From an uncultured Jannaschia sp. (GTDB lineage Bacteria; Pseudomonadota; Alphaproteobacteria; Rhodobacterales; Rhodobacteraceae), in the NCBI RefSeq assembly GCF_947503795.1, contig NZ_CANNEZ010000001.1, positions 2,327,260-2,391,259 on the forward strand: a DNA stretch of 64,000 bases, given 5' to 3'. This document shows positions 36,309 to 45,133 of this stretch, one piece after another. Under the pieces are notes generated by a model. The model saw nothing but the letters and a program-made list of their open reading frames with translations, did no database searches and had not been told where the DNA came from. Made by a program: the position numbers and the translations under genes. Within the stretch, counting starts at the first letter, position 1. The number at the start of each line of letters is the position of its first letter.

Positions 36309-37279
36309 CAGAGTTCTTCGAGAAGCGTGGTGTCGAACATCTCCCGGGTGCCCTCGATACCGACGCGGGCCAGTGCCTCGAGATTCCCTGCGATGCCCTC
36401 TTCGCTCATCGCGAAGATACCGCCCGGCGCCTCCATCAGCGGCTGCTGCGCGGCGTTGAAGAAGATCTCGTTGTCTATGCTGCGCCCGGTGCCCGCGAAA
36501 TGCGTTTCGGCCCAGCGCGGCGGCCAGAGCGTCGTGTCCGCGAAGTTCTCGTTCCAACCCTTCCGCGAGGCGCGCATCCACGCGATCAGGTCGTCGCGCC
36601 GCTCGGCCAACGTCTCCTCGGTGACGACGACGGTGTCGTTATAGGTCGTGAAGCCGAAATCGTAGAGCAGGAAGGACACGGCCTCCTCGCCCAACTGGCC
36701 GATCGTGTAGGGCACGTTGGTCGTGAAATCGAGCGAGCCGTCGATCTCGCCCTGCACGAGCGGCGTCGGATCGTAGGCATAGGGCACGATGTTGACCGCG
36801 TCCCGGTCGATCCCGTTGAGTGCCAGCACCGCCTCGACCGAGATGGTATTCACCGGCGGAACGGCGATGGTCTTGCCGACCATGTCCTCGGGGCTGAGGA
36901 TCGGCGCGGAGGCGAGGCTGACGATCCCGATCGGGTTCTTCTGGTATTGGGCCCCGATGATCTTGAAGGGCGCGCCCTGCTCGGCGATGGCCTTGATCGT
37001 GGTGTCGGGCGTGGTCAGCGCGAGATCCGCGCGACCGGCGACGATGGTGCTCTCGGGGATGACGTCGGGCCCGCCGGGCAGGTAGGTCAGGTCCAGCCCT
37101 TCGTCGGCGTAGTAACCCTCGTCCATCGCAAGGAAGTAACCCGCGAACTCGGCGTCGTTGATCCAGGCGGCCTGCATCGTCAGCGGCGAGAGGCCCTGCG
37201 CCCGCAGGCCCCCCGGCATCATCGGCAGGGTCGCGGCAGCGCCCGAAAGGGCCAGCATGGAACGGCGGGATAGTCTCAT
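36308..37279 (-). CDS. NMT1/THI5-like ABC substrate-binding protein, Tat signal
   Basis: 323 aa. The N-terminus has the twin-arginine pattern SRRSML at residues 4-9, a hydrophobic stretch and a cleavage-like ALRAQG near 28. The mature part is NMT1-like: TMQAAWINDAEFAGYFLAMDEGYY, then PGGPDVIPESTIVAGRADLALTTPDT (in part). Such proteins bind thiamine precursors, pyrimidines, riboflavin or sulfonates; the ligand cannot be told by eye. It is second in an operon after a cyclo-ligase-like gene (32-bp gap) and coupled to the ATPase gene. Confidence 0.9.
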   Translation of the reverse strand: MRLSRRSMLALSGAAATLPMMPGGLRAQGLSPLTMQAAWINDAEFAGYFLAMDEGYYADEGLDLTYLPGGPDVIPESTIVAGRADLALTTPDTTIKAIAEQGAPFKIIGAQYQKNPIGIVSLASAPILSPEDMVGKTIAVPPVNTISVEAVLALNGIDRDAVNIVPYAYDPTPLVQGEIDGSLDFTTNVPYTIGQLGEEAVSFLLYDFGFTTYNDTVVVTEETLAERRDDLIAWMRASRKGWNENFADTTLWPPRWAETHFAGTGRSIDNEIFFNAAQQPLMEAPGGIFAMSEEGIAGNLEALARVGIEGTREMFDTTLLEEL

Positions 37280-37311
37280 GTCGATATCTCCTGTCTAAAG
37301 GCTAAGGCGGC

Positions 37312-38049
37312 TCAAGCGAGCCCTTGGATGCGTTGCAATTCGCGCAGGGGCGGCGTCGCCGCGAGCTGGTCGGGATCGACGAGATCCCATTTCACGCCGC
37401 GCGGTCGCGGCGCCATGTCCTCGACCGTCAGAAGCCGCGTCGGCGTGGCGATGGCGTCCACGAGGATGTCGGTCTCGGACGGGGTCAGGCGGTCCTCGAC
37501 CACCTGCACGTCATGGACGATCGCGGCGACGGGCGTTTTCTGGTCGGCGAGACCCAGGTCGGTGAACATGCCCCATTCGATATCGAAGAAGCCGTGCCCC
37601 TTCCCGAACCGCACGCCATCGACCGAGACGGCCGAGGCCCCCGTGGCCATGAAGTCGAAGGCCCCGCGCTCCGCGATCTCGGCCAGCGTGATGGGCCGCC
37701 CGAAATGCTCCATCCCGTCGAGCCAGGAGGCGTAGAGCGCCGCCCCCTCGGGAACCATCCCCGGCTCGAGGAGGACGAAGCCGCGATAGATGCCGTAGGT
37801 CGACATCACGAAGGGCTTCTCCGCCTCGATCATCGCCTGCCGAAGGCCCGCCAGACAGTTGTCCGGGGTCACGAACGCGAAGGTGCTGTCGCGATAGCCG
37901 TCCATCCCGAGAATGCGGGCGGTGGCAGCATCCGAGCCTTCGAAATCGGGAATCACCTCGGCGAAGTTGAGGTCGAACCGCGTGTCGGGACGGGCGACAT
38001 CCCGCAGCTTCGTCCATATCTGCTGGCGGATCGTATTTGTTGTGGACAT
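37312..38049 (-). CDS. 5-formyltetrahydrofolate cyclo-ligase family protein
   Basis: 245 aa from the ATG at 38049. It has the cyclo-ligase fold pattern: NTIRQQIWTKLRDVA at the start, FVMSTYGIYRGF, and the phosphate-binding-like FGKGHGFFDIEWGM near residues 158-171. The N-terminal Lys/Arg ATP-site arrangement differs from genuine cyclo-ligases, so it is probably a paralogue with another substrate. It heads an operon with an NMT1-like importer and is divergent from an RpiR regulator. The link with the importer suggests cofactor-precursor or one-carbon salvage (inferred). Confidence 0.82.
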   Translation of the reverse strand: MSTTNTIRQQIWTKLRDVARPDTRFDLNFAEVIPDFEGSDAATARILGMDGYRDSTFAFVTPDNCLAGLRQAMIEAEKPFVMSTYGIYRGFVLLEPGMVPEGAALYASWLDGMEHFGRPITLAEIAERGAFDFMATGASAVSVDGVRFGKGHGFFDIEWGMFTDLGLADQKTPVAAIVHDVQVVEDRLTPSETDILVDAIATPTRLLTVEDMAPRPRGVKWDLVDPDQLAATPPLRELQRIQGLA

Positions 38050-38071
38050 GCTGAGTACCGACGGTTTCACT

Positions 38072-38098
38072 GTTTCAGTAATTAGAAACGTTCGTTTC
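38072..38098. promoter_or_regulatory. Candidate RpiR operator
   Basis: The divergent spacer holds GTTTC-N8-GAAAC (38072-38089) overlapping the perfect inverted repeat GAAACG-TT-CGTTTC (38085-38098). GAAA/TTTC-based palindromes are the usual shape of RpiR/MurR sites. It lies just upstream of the cyclo-ligase/ABC operon start. Confidence 0.5.
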
Positions 38099-38164
38099 AA
38101 AAAGGCAAGCGCCACGCGCCCGACGAGGGGACGCATTCGGTGAAACGCCTACGCAAGAGGCACG

Positions 38165-39022
38165 ATGGCTAGCAGACTGACTCTCCGCATCCAGGACAGC
38201 ATGGCCCGTCTGACCCGCTCCGAGCACAAGCTGGCGGAACTCCTGCTCGGCAACGGCACGCTCATCGAAACCCACAGCGCAACCGAGCTCGCGCAGATGG
38301 CAGAGGTCTCGAAGGCGACGACGGCGCGATTCTTCCGCACGCTGGGATACGGCGATTTCGAAGAGGCAAAGACCCAGGCCCGCGAGGAGCGCAACCGCTC
38401 CGAACCCTTCGCCTACGAGGCCCATGTTGCGACCGGCTCGCCCTCGGGGCGGACGATCGGGGCGCATATGCAGCTGGAGATCGACAACCTGACGCGCACC
38501 TTCGAGGAGCTGCGACCCGACCTGCTGTCCGAGGCGGTCGAGCTGATCGCCCGCGCGCCGCGGGTCTGGCTGGCCGGGTTCGGCGCCGAGGAGGGCATCG
38601 CTCTGGCCGCGCGCCAGGTTCTCGCCCGCCTGCGGCCCGATGTGCGCGTGGTCGGTGGCGATCCGGCCGGCTGGACGGAGGCGCTGTCGATGGCGGGGCC
38701 AGAGGACGCGATGCTGCTGCTGTCGTTGCCGCCGCGGCCGCGGGGCCTTGCCACGCTCGCGGGCCACGCGCGCACCACCCGTATCAACATCATCACCCTG
38801 AGCGATCACGCCTTCGCCGCCCGCGCGCGGCGGTTCTCGCGGATCGTGATCCCGTGCCACATGGCGAGCCACGGCGCGATCCCGACCCATACAGCGCTTC
38901 TGAGCGCATTGCGCATCCTCGCCGTCGGTTACGCCGCGCGGGCGGGCCAGAGCGCAACCCAGCGGATGGCCGCGCTCGACGAATTGGGCGAGGAGCTTTC
39001 CCTCTTCGAGCGCCCGGACTGA
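38165..39022 (+). CDS. MurR/RpiR-family transcriptional regulator
   Basis: 285 aa. The N-terminal HTH_6 domain covers residues about 5-80 (TELAQMAEVSKATTARFFRTLGY). The C-terminal SIS domain covers about 120-260 (RVWLAGFGAEEGIALAARQ, LLLSLPPRPRGL), which normally binds a phosphosugar. It is divergent from the cyclo-ligase/ABC operon with palindromes in between, so it most likely represses that operon. The pairing of an RpiR regulator with an NMT1-type importer recurs in alphaproteobacteria. Confidence 0.9.
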   Translation: MASRLTLRIQDSMARLTRSEHKLAELLLGNGTLIETHSATELAQMAEVSKATTARFFRTLGYGDFEEAKTQAREERNRSEPFAYEAHVATGSPSGRTIGAHMQLEIDNLTRTFEELRPDLLSEAVELIARAPRVWLAGFGAEEGIALAARQVLARLRPDVRVVGGDPAGWTEALSMAGPEDAMLLLSLPPRPRGLATLAGHARTTRINIITLSDHAFAARARRFSRIVIPCHMASHGAIPTHTALLSALRILAVGYAARAGQSATQRMAALDELGEELSLFERPD

Positions 39023-39109
39023 CCGCGCGCGCCTTGGTGCGCCTCTGACGATGCTCGTGCACGACGCCAGGCGGCGCGTGTCCGATGAGCGGCTCGGCGA
39101 TGCTCCGGC

Positions 39110-39373
39110 TCAGGCGCGGATCGGGGCCGAGGTCGGGCCCAGCACGGCCATGCCGATGGCGAGGAACCAGCCGATGGCGCCGAGACCGAAGATCGCTCCG
39201 GCTGCATCGCCCAGCGGCGGGAGGATCGTCGCGAAGGTCGTGACGGCGACGGCATCGACCGCGTCCGTCCCGTAGCCCAGCGGCGCCAGAACGGTGACCC
39301 GCAGCGCGAAGCCCACGATGTAGGTCAGAGCACAGACCAACGCGGCGAACCCGCCGGCACTGTCGCGGGTCAT
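39110..39373 (-). CDS. Small membrane protein, likely shortened DUF4386-like
   Basis: 87 aa with two to three hydrophobic segments (GGFAALVCALTYIVGFAL, GAIFGLGAIGWFLAIGMAV). The ATG at 39373 overlaps the NmrA-like gene stop by 4 nt. The N-terminal pattern recalls DUF4386-type membrane proteins, which are about 220 aa, so this one ends early; only 88 bp separate it from the RpiR gene end. It may be a truncated but still co-translated remnant. Function unknown. Confidence 0.55.
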   Translation of the reverse strand: MTRDSAGGFAALVCALTYIVGFALRVTVLAPLGYGTDAVDAVAVTTFATILPPLGDAAGAIFGLGAIGWFLAIGMAVLGPTSAPIRA

Positions 39374-40218
39374 GCCGACGACCCTCCGGCAGCGAGGGAT
39401 GCGAAATGGGCTTTCAGCCGGCGCTCTCCATGGCGAGGGGCGACCATATCGAGACCCAGCGCCGTAAGGAAGAAGCGCGCGGGCCCGCCGATCCGCCGGG
39501 GCAGCAGCGGAAGGAGCACGAGCGCCGCGCGGCGCAGCGCATCGGGCAGATGCGTGATGCGCGCCGGGCGGCCGAGCGCGGCGAATGCGACGCAAGCGAT
39601 CTCCTCCTGGGTCATTACGTCGGGGCCGCCGATCTCGACCCAGCCGCGCCCGGTCTCGGTCGCGTCCACCACGGCGGCGGCCAGGTCTGCGCCGTCGATC
39701 GGATTGAGCCGCCCCGATCCGTCGCCGAAGAGCCAGACACGGCCCGCGCGGGCCATCGCGAAGAAGTCGCCCATATCCGAGAAGAATCCCGTCGTGGCGA
39801 TCACGGTCGCGGGTATGTCGGAGGCGTGCAAGGCCTCGACGAAGGCCGCTTTGGCGGCGACGAGCGGCACCTCGGACATGCGATCCGCGTGGAGGACGTG
39901 GATATAGGCGAAGCGCGCGACGCCTCCACGCTCGGCTTCGCGCAAGAGGGTCAGGTTCGCGCCGTAGTCGACCTCGCGGTAGCCGAGGCCGTCCGCCTGA
40001 CGCGTGATGCCGAGCGTCGAGACCACAAGGTCGATGCCGTCCATCACCCCGACCAGCGTTTCGGGCCGCGTGGCCTCGGCCACCACGAGGACATCCGCGA
40101 GCCCTTCCGCGCGGGACGCATCGCGGACGAGCGCGGTGACGTGATGCCCCTGGCGGGCATATGCGGCGCAGAGGGCGCGCCCGAGATAGCCGGTCGCACC
40201 GGCCACGAGGACATGCAT
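39370..40218 (-). CDS. NmrA-like atypical SDR (NAD(P)-binding) protein
   Basis: 282 aa. The Rossmann start GATGYLGRALCAAYARQGHHV (residues about 7-27, in part) and the lack of a YxxxK triad place it with NmrA/atypical SDRs that bind NAD(P) as sensors, isomerases or quinone reductases. Further hallmarks are VVSTLGITRQ near 88 and ADLAAAVVDATE near 170. It is preceded by a small membrane-protein gene (14-bp gap) and followed by a 4-nt overlap with another. The AraC gene upstream on the same strand may control the group. Confidence 0.85.
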   Translation of the reverse strand: MHVLVAGATGYLGRALCAAYARQGHHVTALVRDASRAEGLADVLVVAEATRPETLVGVMDGIDLVVSTLGITRQADGLGYREVDYGANLTLLREAERGGVARFAYIHVLHADRMSEVPLVAAKAAFVEALHASDIPATVIATTGFFSDMGDFFAMARAGRVWLFGDGSGRLNPIDGADLAAAVVDATETGRGWVEIGGPDVMTQEEIACVAFAALGRPARITHLPDALRRAALVLLPLLPRRIGGPARFFLTALGLDMVAPRHGERRLKAHFASLAAGGSSA

Positions 40219-40232
40219 GGGAGGTCTCCCTT

Positions 40233-40601
40233 TCAGCTGAGGCCGACGCCCAGCGCGGCGGCCGCCAACAGGGCGGTGACGGGCGCCCAGAGAAGGCGCT
40301 CCGGACGGGACGGGCTTGCGGCGTTGGCCGCGCAGGTGAGAAGCGTGAGAGCCGTGGCGGGCCAGAAGGCCGGCGCGAGGGATGCGGGCGCCAGATCCGC
40401 CCGCGCCAAGACCGCGCCCGCCATCCCGGCCAGAAGCGCCGCCTGAACCAACGCGAGGCCACGCCAGAGCGGCGGCAGACGGCCCGTGAAGCGCCCGCCC
40501 ACGGTGTAGCGACCCAGCGGCGCGCCTGCCGCGAGTGCTATATGCATCGCCAGCGGCATCGCGGCGAGCGCGGCATAGGCAAGGGCGAGGATCTGGGTCA
40601 T
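40233..40601 (-). CDS. Four-TM membrane protein of unknown function
   Basis: 122 aa with four predicted helices (about 4-26, 48-66, 78-95, 105-121). A GRYTVGGRFTGRLP loop between helices 1 and 2 is the only notable conserved-looking stretch. It lies between the AraC gene (103 bp upstream) and the NmrA-like SDR (14 bp downstream), so it is likely co-transcribed with the latter. I do not recognise a characterised family. Confidence 0.7.
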   Translation of the reverse strand: MTQILALAYAALAAMPLAMHIALAAGAPLGRYTVGGRFTGRLPPLWRGLALVQAALLAGMAGAVLARADLAPASLAPAFWPATALTLLTCAANAASPSRPERLLWAPVTALLAAAALGVGLS

Positions 40602-40704
40602 GGCGCGGTTTCCGTCCGGGGTGTCGTTGTCGACGCGGATCTATGCCGGGACGGCGGACGGCGGCATGACCGGAGAGCTCAGTCGATTGACCGCAGATGC
40701 CAAT

Positions 40705-41721
40705 TCATCCCGCGCCTGCCCGCCACGCGGTCGGACTGACCCCCGTCCACCGCTTGAAGGCCCGCACGAAGGCGGAGGCCTCCGAGAAGCCCAGAAGATA
40801 CGCCGTCTCGCCGACTGACACCCGGCGGGCACCGAGATACTCCATCGCCATGCGGCGGCGCAGATCGTCATGGACCTGCGCAAAGGTGGTGCCCTCGTCC
40901 TTCAACCGCCGATAGAGCGTCTGGCGGCCGAGACCCAGATCGCGGGCGACGGCATCCATCGAGAGACTGCCCTGATGGAGGTCCGCCAGCATTCGCGTCT
41001 CGACTGCGGCGCGGACCGTGTCACGCGCGGCGAGCTTGGCCATAAGCGTGTCCGCGTGCCCGGTGAACAACCCGAAGACGTAGGCCGCGGCCTCCGGGCG
41101 TGGCAGGTCGAGACAGTCGGGATCGACGCGAACGGCCATGCGGCCCGCATCGAAGCGCACCGGCACGCGCAGAAGGTCGGCATAGCCCGCGGCGTGGGCC
41201 GGCGGCGGAAAGGCCAGATCGACCGCCAGAACCACGGGTCGGTCCGACGTGGTGGCGCGCAATTCTCCGATCAGTTGCCCGAGAGCGCCTTCGGCGGCGA
41301 GGTGAAACCCGTCCGGGAGGGGCAGCCGGTCCTCGATCCAGGTCTCGCGGCCCTCGATTAACGCATGGCGGGGGTCGCTCGCGGGACGGGCGCCATCGAC
41401 GATGAGGCGTGCGTAGCGGTTGAGCTGGCGCAAACCCTCCCGGAGCGTCGGAGCGCGGGCGAGGATGCCGCCGACGACGGACATGGTTTCGGCCCGCGTG
41501 CCGAGGCCCGATCGCAGCACGATGAGCGGATCGCCCGTCAGGTCGACCGCGGCCCCGAGAAGACGGTGCCAGTCGCGCCGCGGCAGCCGTGCTTCGGGAT
41601 CGGCGAGTTCCGCCTCGGTCAGACCGGACGCGCGCAACATGGCGGCGCGGGACGCGCCCCGTGCGGCGGCGAAATCGAGGAAGGCCTGCGCGAAACCGGC
41701 GGCCATTGTGGGCTCGGACAT
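40705..41721 (-). CDS. AraC-family regulator (PF12625-type sensor domain)
   Basis: 338 aa from the ATG at 41721; the extra N-terminal codons upstream have no start signal. The N-terminal two thirds match the arabinose-binding-domain-like sensor of OruR/ArgR-type AraC proteins (ASGLTEAELADPEARLPRRDW near 30-50, in part). The C-terminal double HTH (about 235-335) has LGLGRQTLYRRLKDEG and GFSEASAFVRAFKRWTG. It is co-directional with three small genes downstream that may be its targets. Confidence 0.9.
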   Translation of the reverse strand: MSEPTMAAGFAQAFLDFAAARGASRAAMLRASGLTEAELADPEARLPRRDWHRLLGAAVDLTGDPLIVLRSGLGTRAETMSVVGGILARAPTLREGLRQLNRYARLIVDGARPASDPRHALIEGRETWIEDRLPLPDGFHLAAEGALGQLIGELRATTSDRPVVLAVDLAFPPPAHAAGYADLLRVPVRFDAGRMAVRVDPDCLDLPRPEAAAYVFGLFTGHADTLMAKLAARDTVRAAVETRMLADLHQGSLSMDAVARDLGLGRQTLYRRLKDEGTTFAQVHDDLRRRMAMEYLGARRVSVGETAYLLGFSEASAFVRAFKRWTGVSPTAWRAGAG

Positions 41722-41962
41722 CTGGCGGATCCCCGGAGGCTCGACGATGCGGTTCGCCCGGTCATCCCGCACCTGCCCGGACAGGGCCAATATGGTCCGC
41801 GTCGCGCTTGAGGGGCAAGTCGCCGCGATGGTGCTGCGCGAACCAGCGGGCCTTCCCTTCACTCGCACCGACGGCATGGGCAAGGCTTTTGAATATCGGC
41901 GGCCGCCACTTCCGACACGCGGTCAGGCGGGGAGAGCGCGGCGAACGCGGCGGACACGGGGA

Positions 41963-42682
41963 TCATGCCGATGCCGCCATGCGAGCGGGCGGCGTGACGC
42001 GCCCGCGGACGAGCAGCCAAAGCGCGAAGCCGATCTCCGCCAGCGTGACAATCGCGAGGAGGACGCCGCCGACTGCGCCCAGCACGGCCGACTCCGGAGC
42101 GGCGAAGGCCCGGATGCTGTCCACGAGGTAGCCGGTTCCGCCGACGGCCAGCATCACGGACAGAAGCGGCGGCACGGCGCGCGACCTCCACGCCAGCACG
42201 CCAAGAAGCCAGAGGTGCAGCGCAAAGAAGACCTGCCAGAGCCAGACCCCGGCCTCGTCCATTCGCCCGAGCACCCAGGCGAGATCGGCACGGGCCGCCA
42301 CATCCATCGCCAGAGGCGGGTCCATCGCCACCGCGAGGATCGCGGCCTGCGGCAGCAGCATCGCCGCCATCACCGCGGCCATCATCAGGCGCGCGACCAT
42401 CGCCGCCATCGCCAGCACCGCGCCATGGGGCCGGAACATCGCGAAGAGCATCACCGCGAGCACGACCTATGACAGCATCATCACGAGATCGCCGCCGACC
42501 CCGGCGACGAAGAGGCCGGGTCGCGCCGCGATGGCGTCGAACGCAGTCGCCGGATCGCCCGCCCCCCCGAGGCGGGCGGGCACGAAGAGGATCGAGAAGA
42601 ACCCCGCCCCGGCGATCAGCAGGTAGAGCGTACCGGCAATCCGGGCGAAGGATCGGGTTGAAGGGTCGTCGAACGCGCGCAT
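41963..42682 (-). pseudogene. DUF4386 membrane protein interrupted by an amber codon
   Basis: Translation starts at the ATG at 42682 (ARIAGTLYLLIAGAGFFSIL). It runs 71 codons to an in-frame TAG at 42467-42469, then continues in the same frame with VVLAVMLFAMFRPHGAV to a stop at 41963. The whole has about 239 residues and six to seven hydrophobic segments, the size of intact DUF4386 proteins, and DUF4386 proteins tend to have an aromatic residue where the TAG lies. One substitution explains the break: a fresh pseudogene, a sequencing error or readthrough. Function of the family is unknown. Confidence 0.8.
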
Positions 42683-42781
42683 GGCAACCTCCGTTGGGTT
42701 CACATGCCGATGACGGCGACATAGGCGGCGGCGATCATCTGCGATATTCCCCGGTTCTGCCGATCTGCTATGTGTTTTTGC

Positions 42782-43666
42782 ATGGAATGGCGTGCCGTCA
42801 CCTTCGACTGGAACCGCGTCCGGGCGTTTCTCGTGACCGCCGAGGAGGGATCGCTCTCGGCAGCGGCGCGGGCGCTCGGATCGACGCAGCCGACGCTTGG
42901 GCGGCAGGTCGCGGCGCTCGAGGCCGAGCTTGGCGTGGCCCTGTTCGAGCGGCATGGGCGCGGTCTGCGCCCGACGGCCGCGGGCCTCCACCTTCTGGAG
43001 CATGCGCGGCGAATGGGGGACGGCGCGGCGGCATTGTCGCTCGCCGTCGCAGGGCTGGGTGACGAGATCGCGGGCGAGGTCTCCGTGTCCGCCTCCGACA
43101 TCTATGCCGCCCGGTTGCTGCCCCCGATCCTCGGCGCGCTCCATGCCGCCCATCCCGAGTTGCGCATCGAAATCGTCGTGGACAACCAGCTCTCGGATCT
43201 GCGGCGCCGCGAATCCGATATCGCCGTCCGAAACGTCCGCCCCACGGATGCCGACCTGATCGGCCGCAAGCTGCGCGACGCGAAAGCGCGGCTCTACGCA
43301 GCGACGGGCCTGCTGGATCGGTTGGGGCGGCCCGCCGATCCGCAGGGCTTCGCGGGCGCGCCTGTGATGGAGATCGACCGGACGGGCGCGCTTCGAGGCA
43401 TGATGGCGGGGATGGGCTTTCCGGTCGACGCGATGACCTTCCCCTACCGGACGGCGAATTTCGTCACCGCGTGGGAGATGGTCCGCGCGGGTCACGCGAT
43501 CTGTGTGCTCGACGACCGGATCGGCGACGCGGAGCCGGGCGTGGAGCGCATCCTGCCCGACCTCGATCCGGTCATCTTCCCCGTCTGGCTGGTCGCCCAT
43601 CGCGACGTCCGCCGGGCTTGCCGCCTGCGCGTGGTCTGGGACGCGCTCGCCGAGGGGCTGCGCTAG
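42782..43666 (+). CDS. LysR-family transcriptional regulator
   Basis: 294 aa from the ATG at 42782; an ATG at 42770 would add four residues. No strong ribosome binding site is visible. HTH is near residues 8-65 (ALGSTQPTLGRQVAALEAELG), with a LysR substrate domain from about 90. It is divergent from the broken DUF4386 gene across 99 bp and so probably regulates it. Its 3' end overlaps the convergent WYL gene by 4 bp. Confidence 0.88.
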   Translation: MEWRAVTFDWNRVRAFLVTAEEGSLSAAARALGSTQPTLGRQVAALEAELGVALFERHGRGLRPTAAGLHLLEHARRMGDGAAALSLAVAGLGDEIAGEVSVSASDIYAARLLPPILGALHAAHPELRIEIVVDNQLSDLRRRESDIAVRNVRPTDADLIGRKLRDAKARLYAATGLLDRLGRPADPQGFAGAPVMEIDRTGALRGMMAGMGFPVDAMTFPYRTANFVTAWEMVRAGHAICVLDDRIGDAEPGVERILPDLDPVIFPVWLVAHRDVRRACRLRVVWDALAEGLR

Positions 43667-44361
43667 CGGACCACGCGTGGGGCGGCGGTGCGGGACGCGT
43701 AGTCGCGCAGAAGGGCCACGCGCCGGGGACGGAAGCTGCGGCCGCTGAGGGATGCGGCTTCGATCCCCGAGGCCCGGAAGTGCCGCCAGTCCTGCCGCAG
43801 ACAGCACCAGACCAGTAGCATCAGCCCGCCCTCGGCGTAGCTCATCCCCAGGGGCCAGACCTCCCGCTGCGTGACCCCGCCGGCCCGGTCGCGATACCGA
43901 ATGTCGAGCGCGAGCTCGTCCCAGCAGGCCCGCCTTAGCAGCGCCATATCGACCCCGAGTGCCACCGGTGCGGGCGGCGGACGGAAGGTGCGGAGCACGG
44001 TGTGCAGCGCGCGCCGCGACTGCGTGTCGGGCAAGGTGGCGATGATCCGTGCGAGGGCCGAGCGGCCCGCCGCCTCAAGCGCCGGATCGCCGGTCTGGCG
44101 CAACTCCCCCACCCCGAGGACCAGCGCCTCGATCTCGAGCGGGGAGAAACTCTGCGGTGGAAGGGCCGGGTCTTCGGTCAGCCGGTAGCCGACCCCGGCC
44201 GCGCCGTCGATCAACGCGCCGCCCGCGCGCAGCGTGGCGATGTCGCGGTAGAGCTGACGCCGGGACACGCCCGTCTCCTCGGCCAGCCGTTCGGCCGTGA
44301 CGGGGGCGGGCAGCCGGCGCATCGCATCCATCAGGCGCATGAGGCGGTCGGTGCGGGCCAT
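43663..44361 (-). CDS. YafY-type HTH/WYL-domain transcriptional regulator
   Basis: 232 aa from the ATG at 44361. The N-terminal HTH_11 (about 1-58; ERLAEETGVSRRQLYRDIATL) is followed by a WYL domain starting near 135 (DELALDIRYRDRAGGVTQREVWPLG, in part). In this copy the eponymous Trp-Tyr-Leu stretch is altered to SYAEGGLMLLVWC. WYL proteins sense small or nucleic-acid ligands. It is divergent from a glutathione S-transferase gene with only 63 bp between, a common arrangement in which the regulator controls the GST. Confidence 0.88.
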   Translation of the reverse strand: MARTDRLMRLMDAMRRLPAPVTAERLAEETGVSRRQLYRDIATLRAGGALIDGAAGVGYRLTEDPALPPQSFSPLEIEALVLGVGELRQTGDPALEAAGRSALARIIATLPDTQSRRALHTVLRTFRPPPAPVALGVDMALLRRACWDELALDIRYRDRAGGVTQREVWPLGMSYAEGGLMLLVWCCLRQDWRHFRASGIEAASLSGRSFRPRRVALLRDYASRTAAPRVVR

Positions 44362-44424
44362 GCTGACGCAAACTGACAGGGGGGCCGGGATAAGCCAAGC
44401 CCGATCACAACCGGAGGACCAACC

Positions 44425-45006
44425 ATGCCGACCCTGTTTCACGCCCCGAACTCCCGCGCGACCGCCATCGTCTCCCTCGTCGAGGCGATGGGCCTCACGG
44501 ACCGCATCGACCTCGTGGAGGTGACGGTCGCCCGTCAGGATGGCGGTGGCGGCCCCGATCCGCGCAATCCGCATCCCGAAGGGAAGGTGCCTTACCTGAC
44601 CGATGGCCGCGACCATGTGCGCGAGCGCGGGGCGATCGTCCTTTACCTGACGGATCGCTTTCCCGAGTCCCGGCTCGGCCGCCCCGTCGGGCATCCCCAG
44701 CGCGGCGCGTTCCTGAGTTGGCTGTTCTACTATCAGGGCGTCATGGAGCCGGTGCTGGTGCTCGACGCGTCGGGGATCGAACATCCCGCCCTGCACGCCA
44801 CATTTCGCGGCATGGACGACATGCTGGCGCGTCTGTCGGAGGCCTTGGACGGCCAGCCCTTTCTTCTGGGCGAGGATTACTCGGCCGTCGATCTCCTGGT
44901 CTCAAGCCCGTTCCTGTGGCTGCCGGACACCCTCCGCGATCACACATCTATCCGGGATTGGGTCGACCGCTGCGCCGCGAGGATGGGCCCGAAATCCGGT
45001 CGGTGA
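44425..45006 (+). CDS. Glutathione S-transferase
   Basis: 193 aa. The N-terminal thioredoxin-like domain has FHAPNSRATAIVSLVEAMG and the cis-Pro glutathione-site loop NPHPEGKVPYL near 49-59, then an E-R-G-A-I motif. The C-terminal helical domain carries GEDYSAVDLLVSSP near 150. It conjugates glutathione to electrophiles in the cytoplasm. The ATG at 44425 follows CCGGAGGACC, a clear ribosome binding site. Control by the divergent WYL regulator is likely. Confidence 0.92.
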   Translation: MPTLFHAPNSRATAIVSLVEAMGLTDRIDLVEVTVARQDGGGGPDPRNPHPEGKVPYLTDGRDHVRERGAIVLYLTDRFPESRLGRPVGHPQRGAFLSWLFYYQGVMEPVLVLDASGIEHPALHATFRGMDDMLARLSEALDGQPFLLGEDYSAVDLLVSSPFLWLPDTLRDHTSIRDWVDRCAARMGPKSGR

Positions 45007-45133
45007 TTTCCGGGGGATGCCGGCGATTGGCCTGACTCATCGCCCTCGGCTCGGGCGGGGAGTCTCGTCCGGCGCGAACCCTTGTCTCGACGGCCCGAAT
45101 GTCCGGCCACGCGACAGGTGCGGACACCGACCG

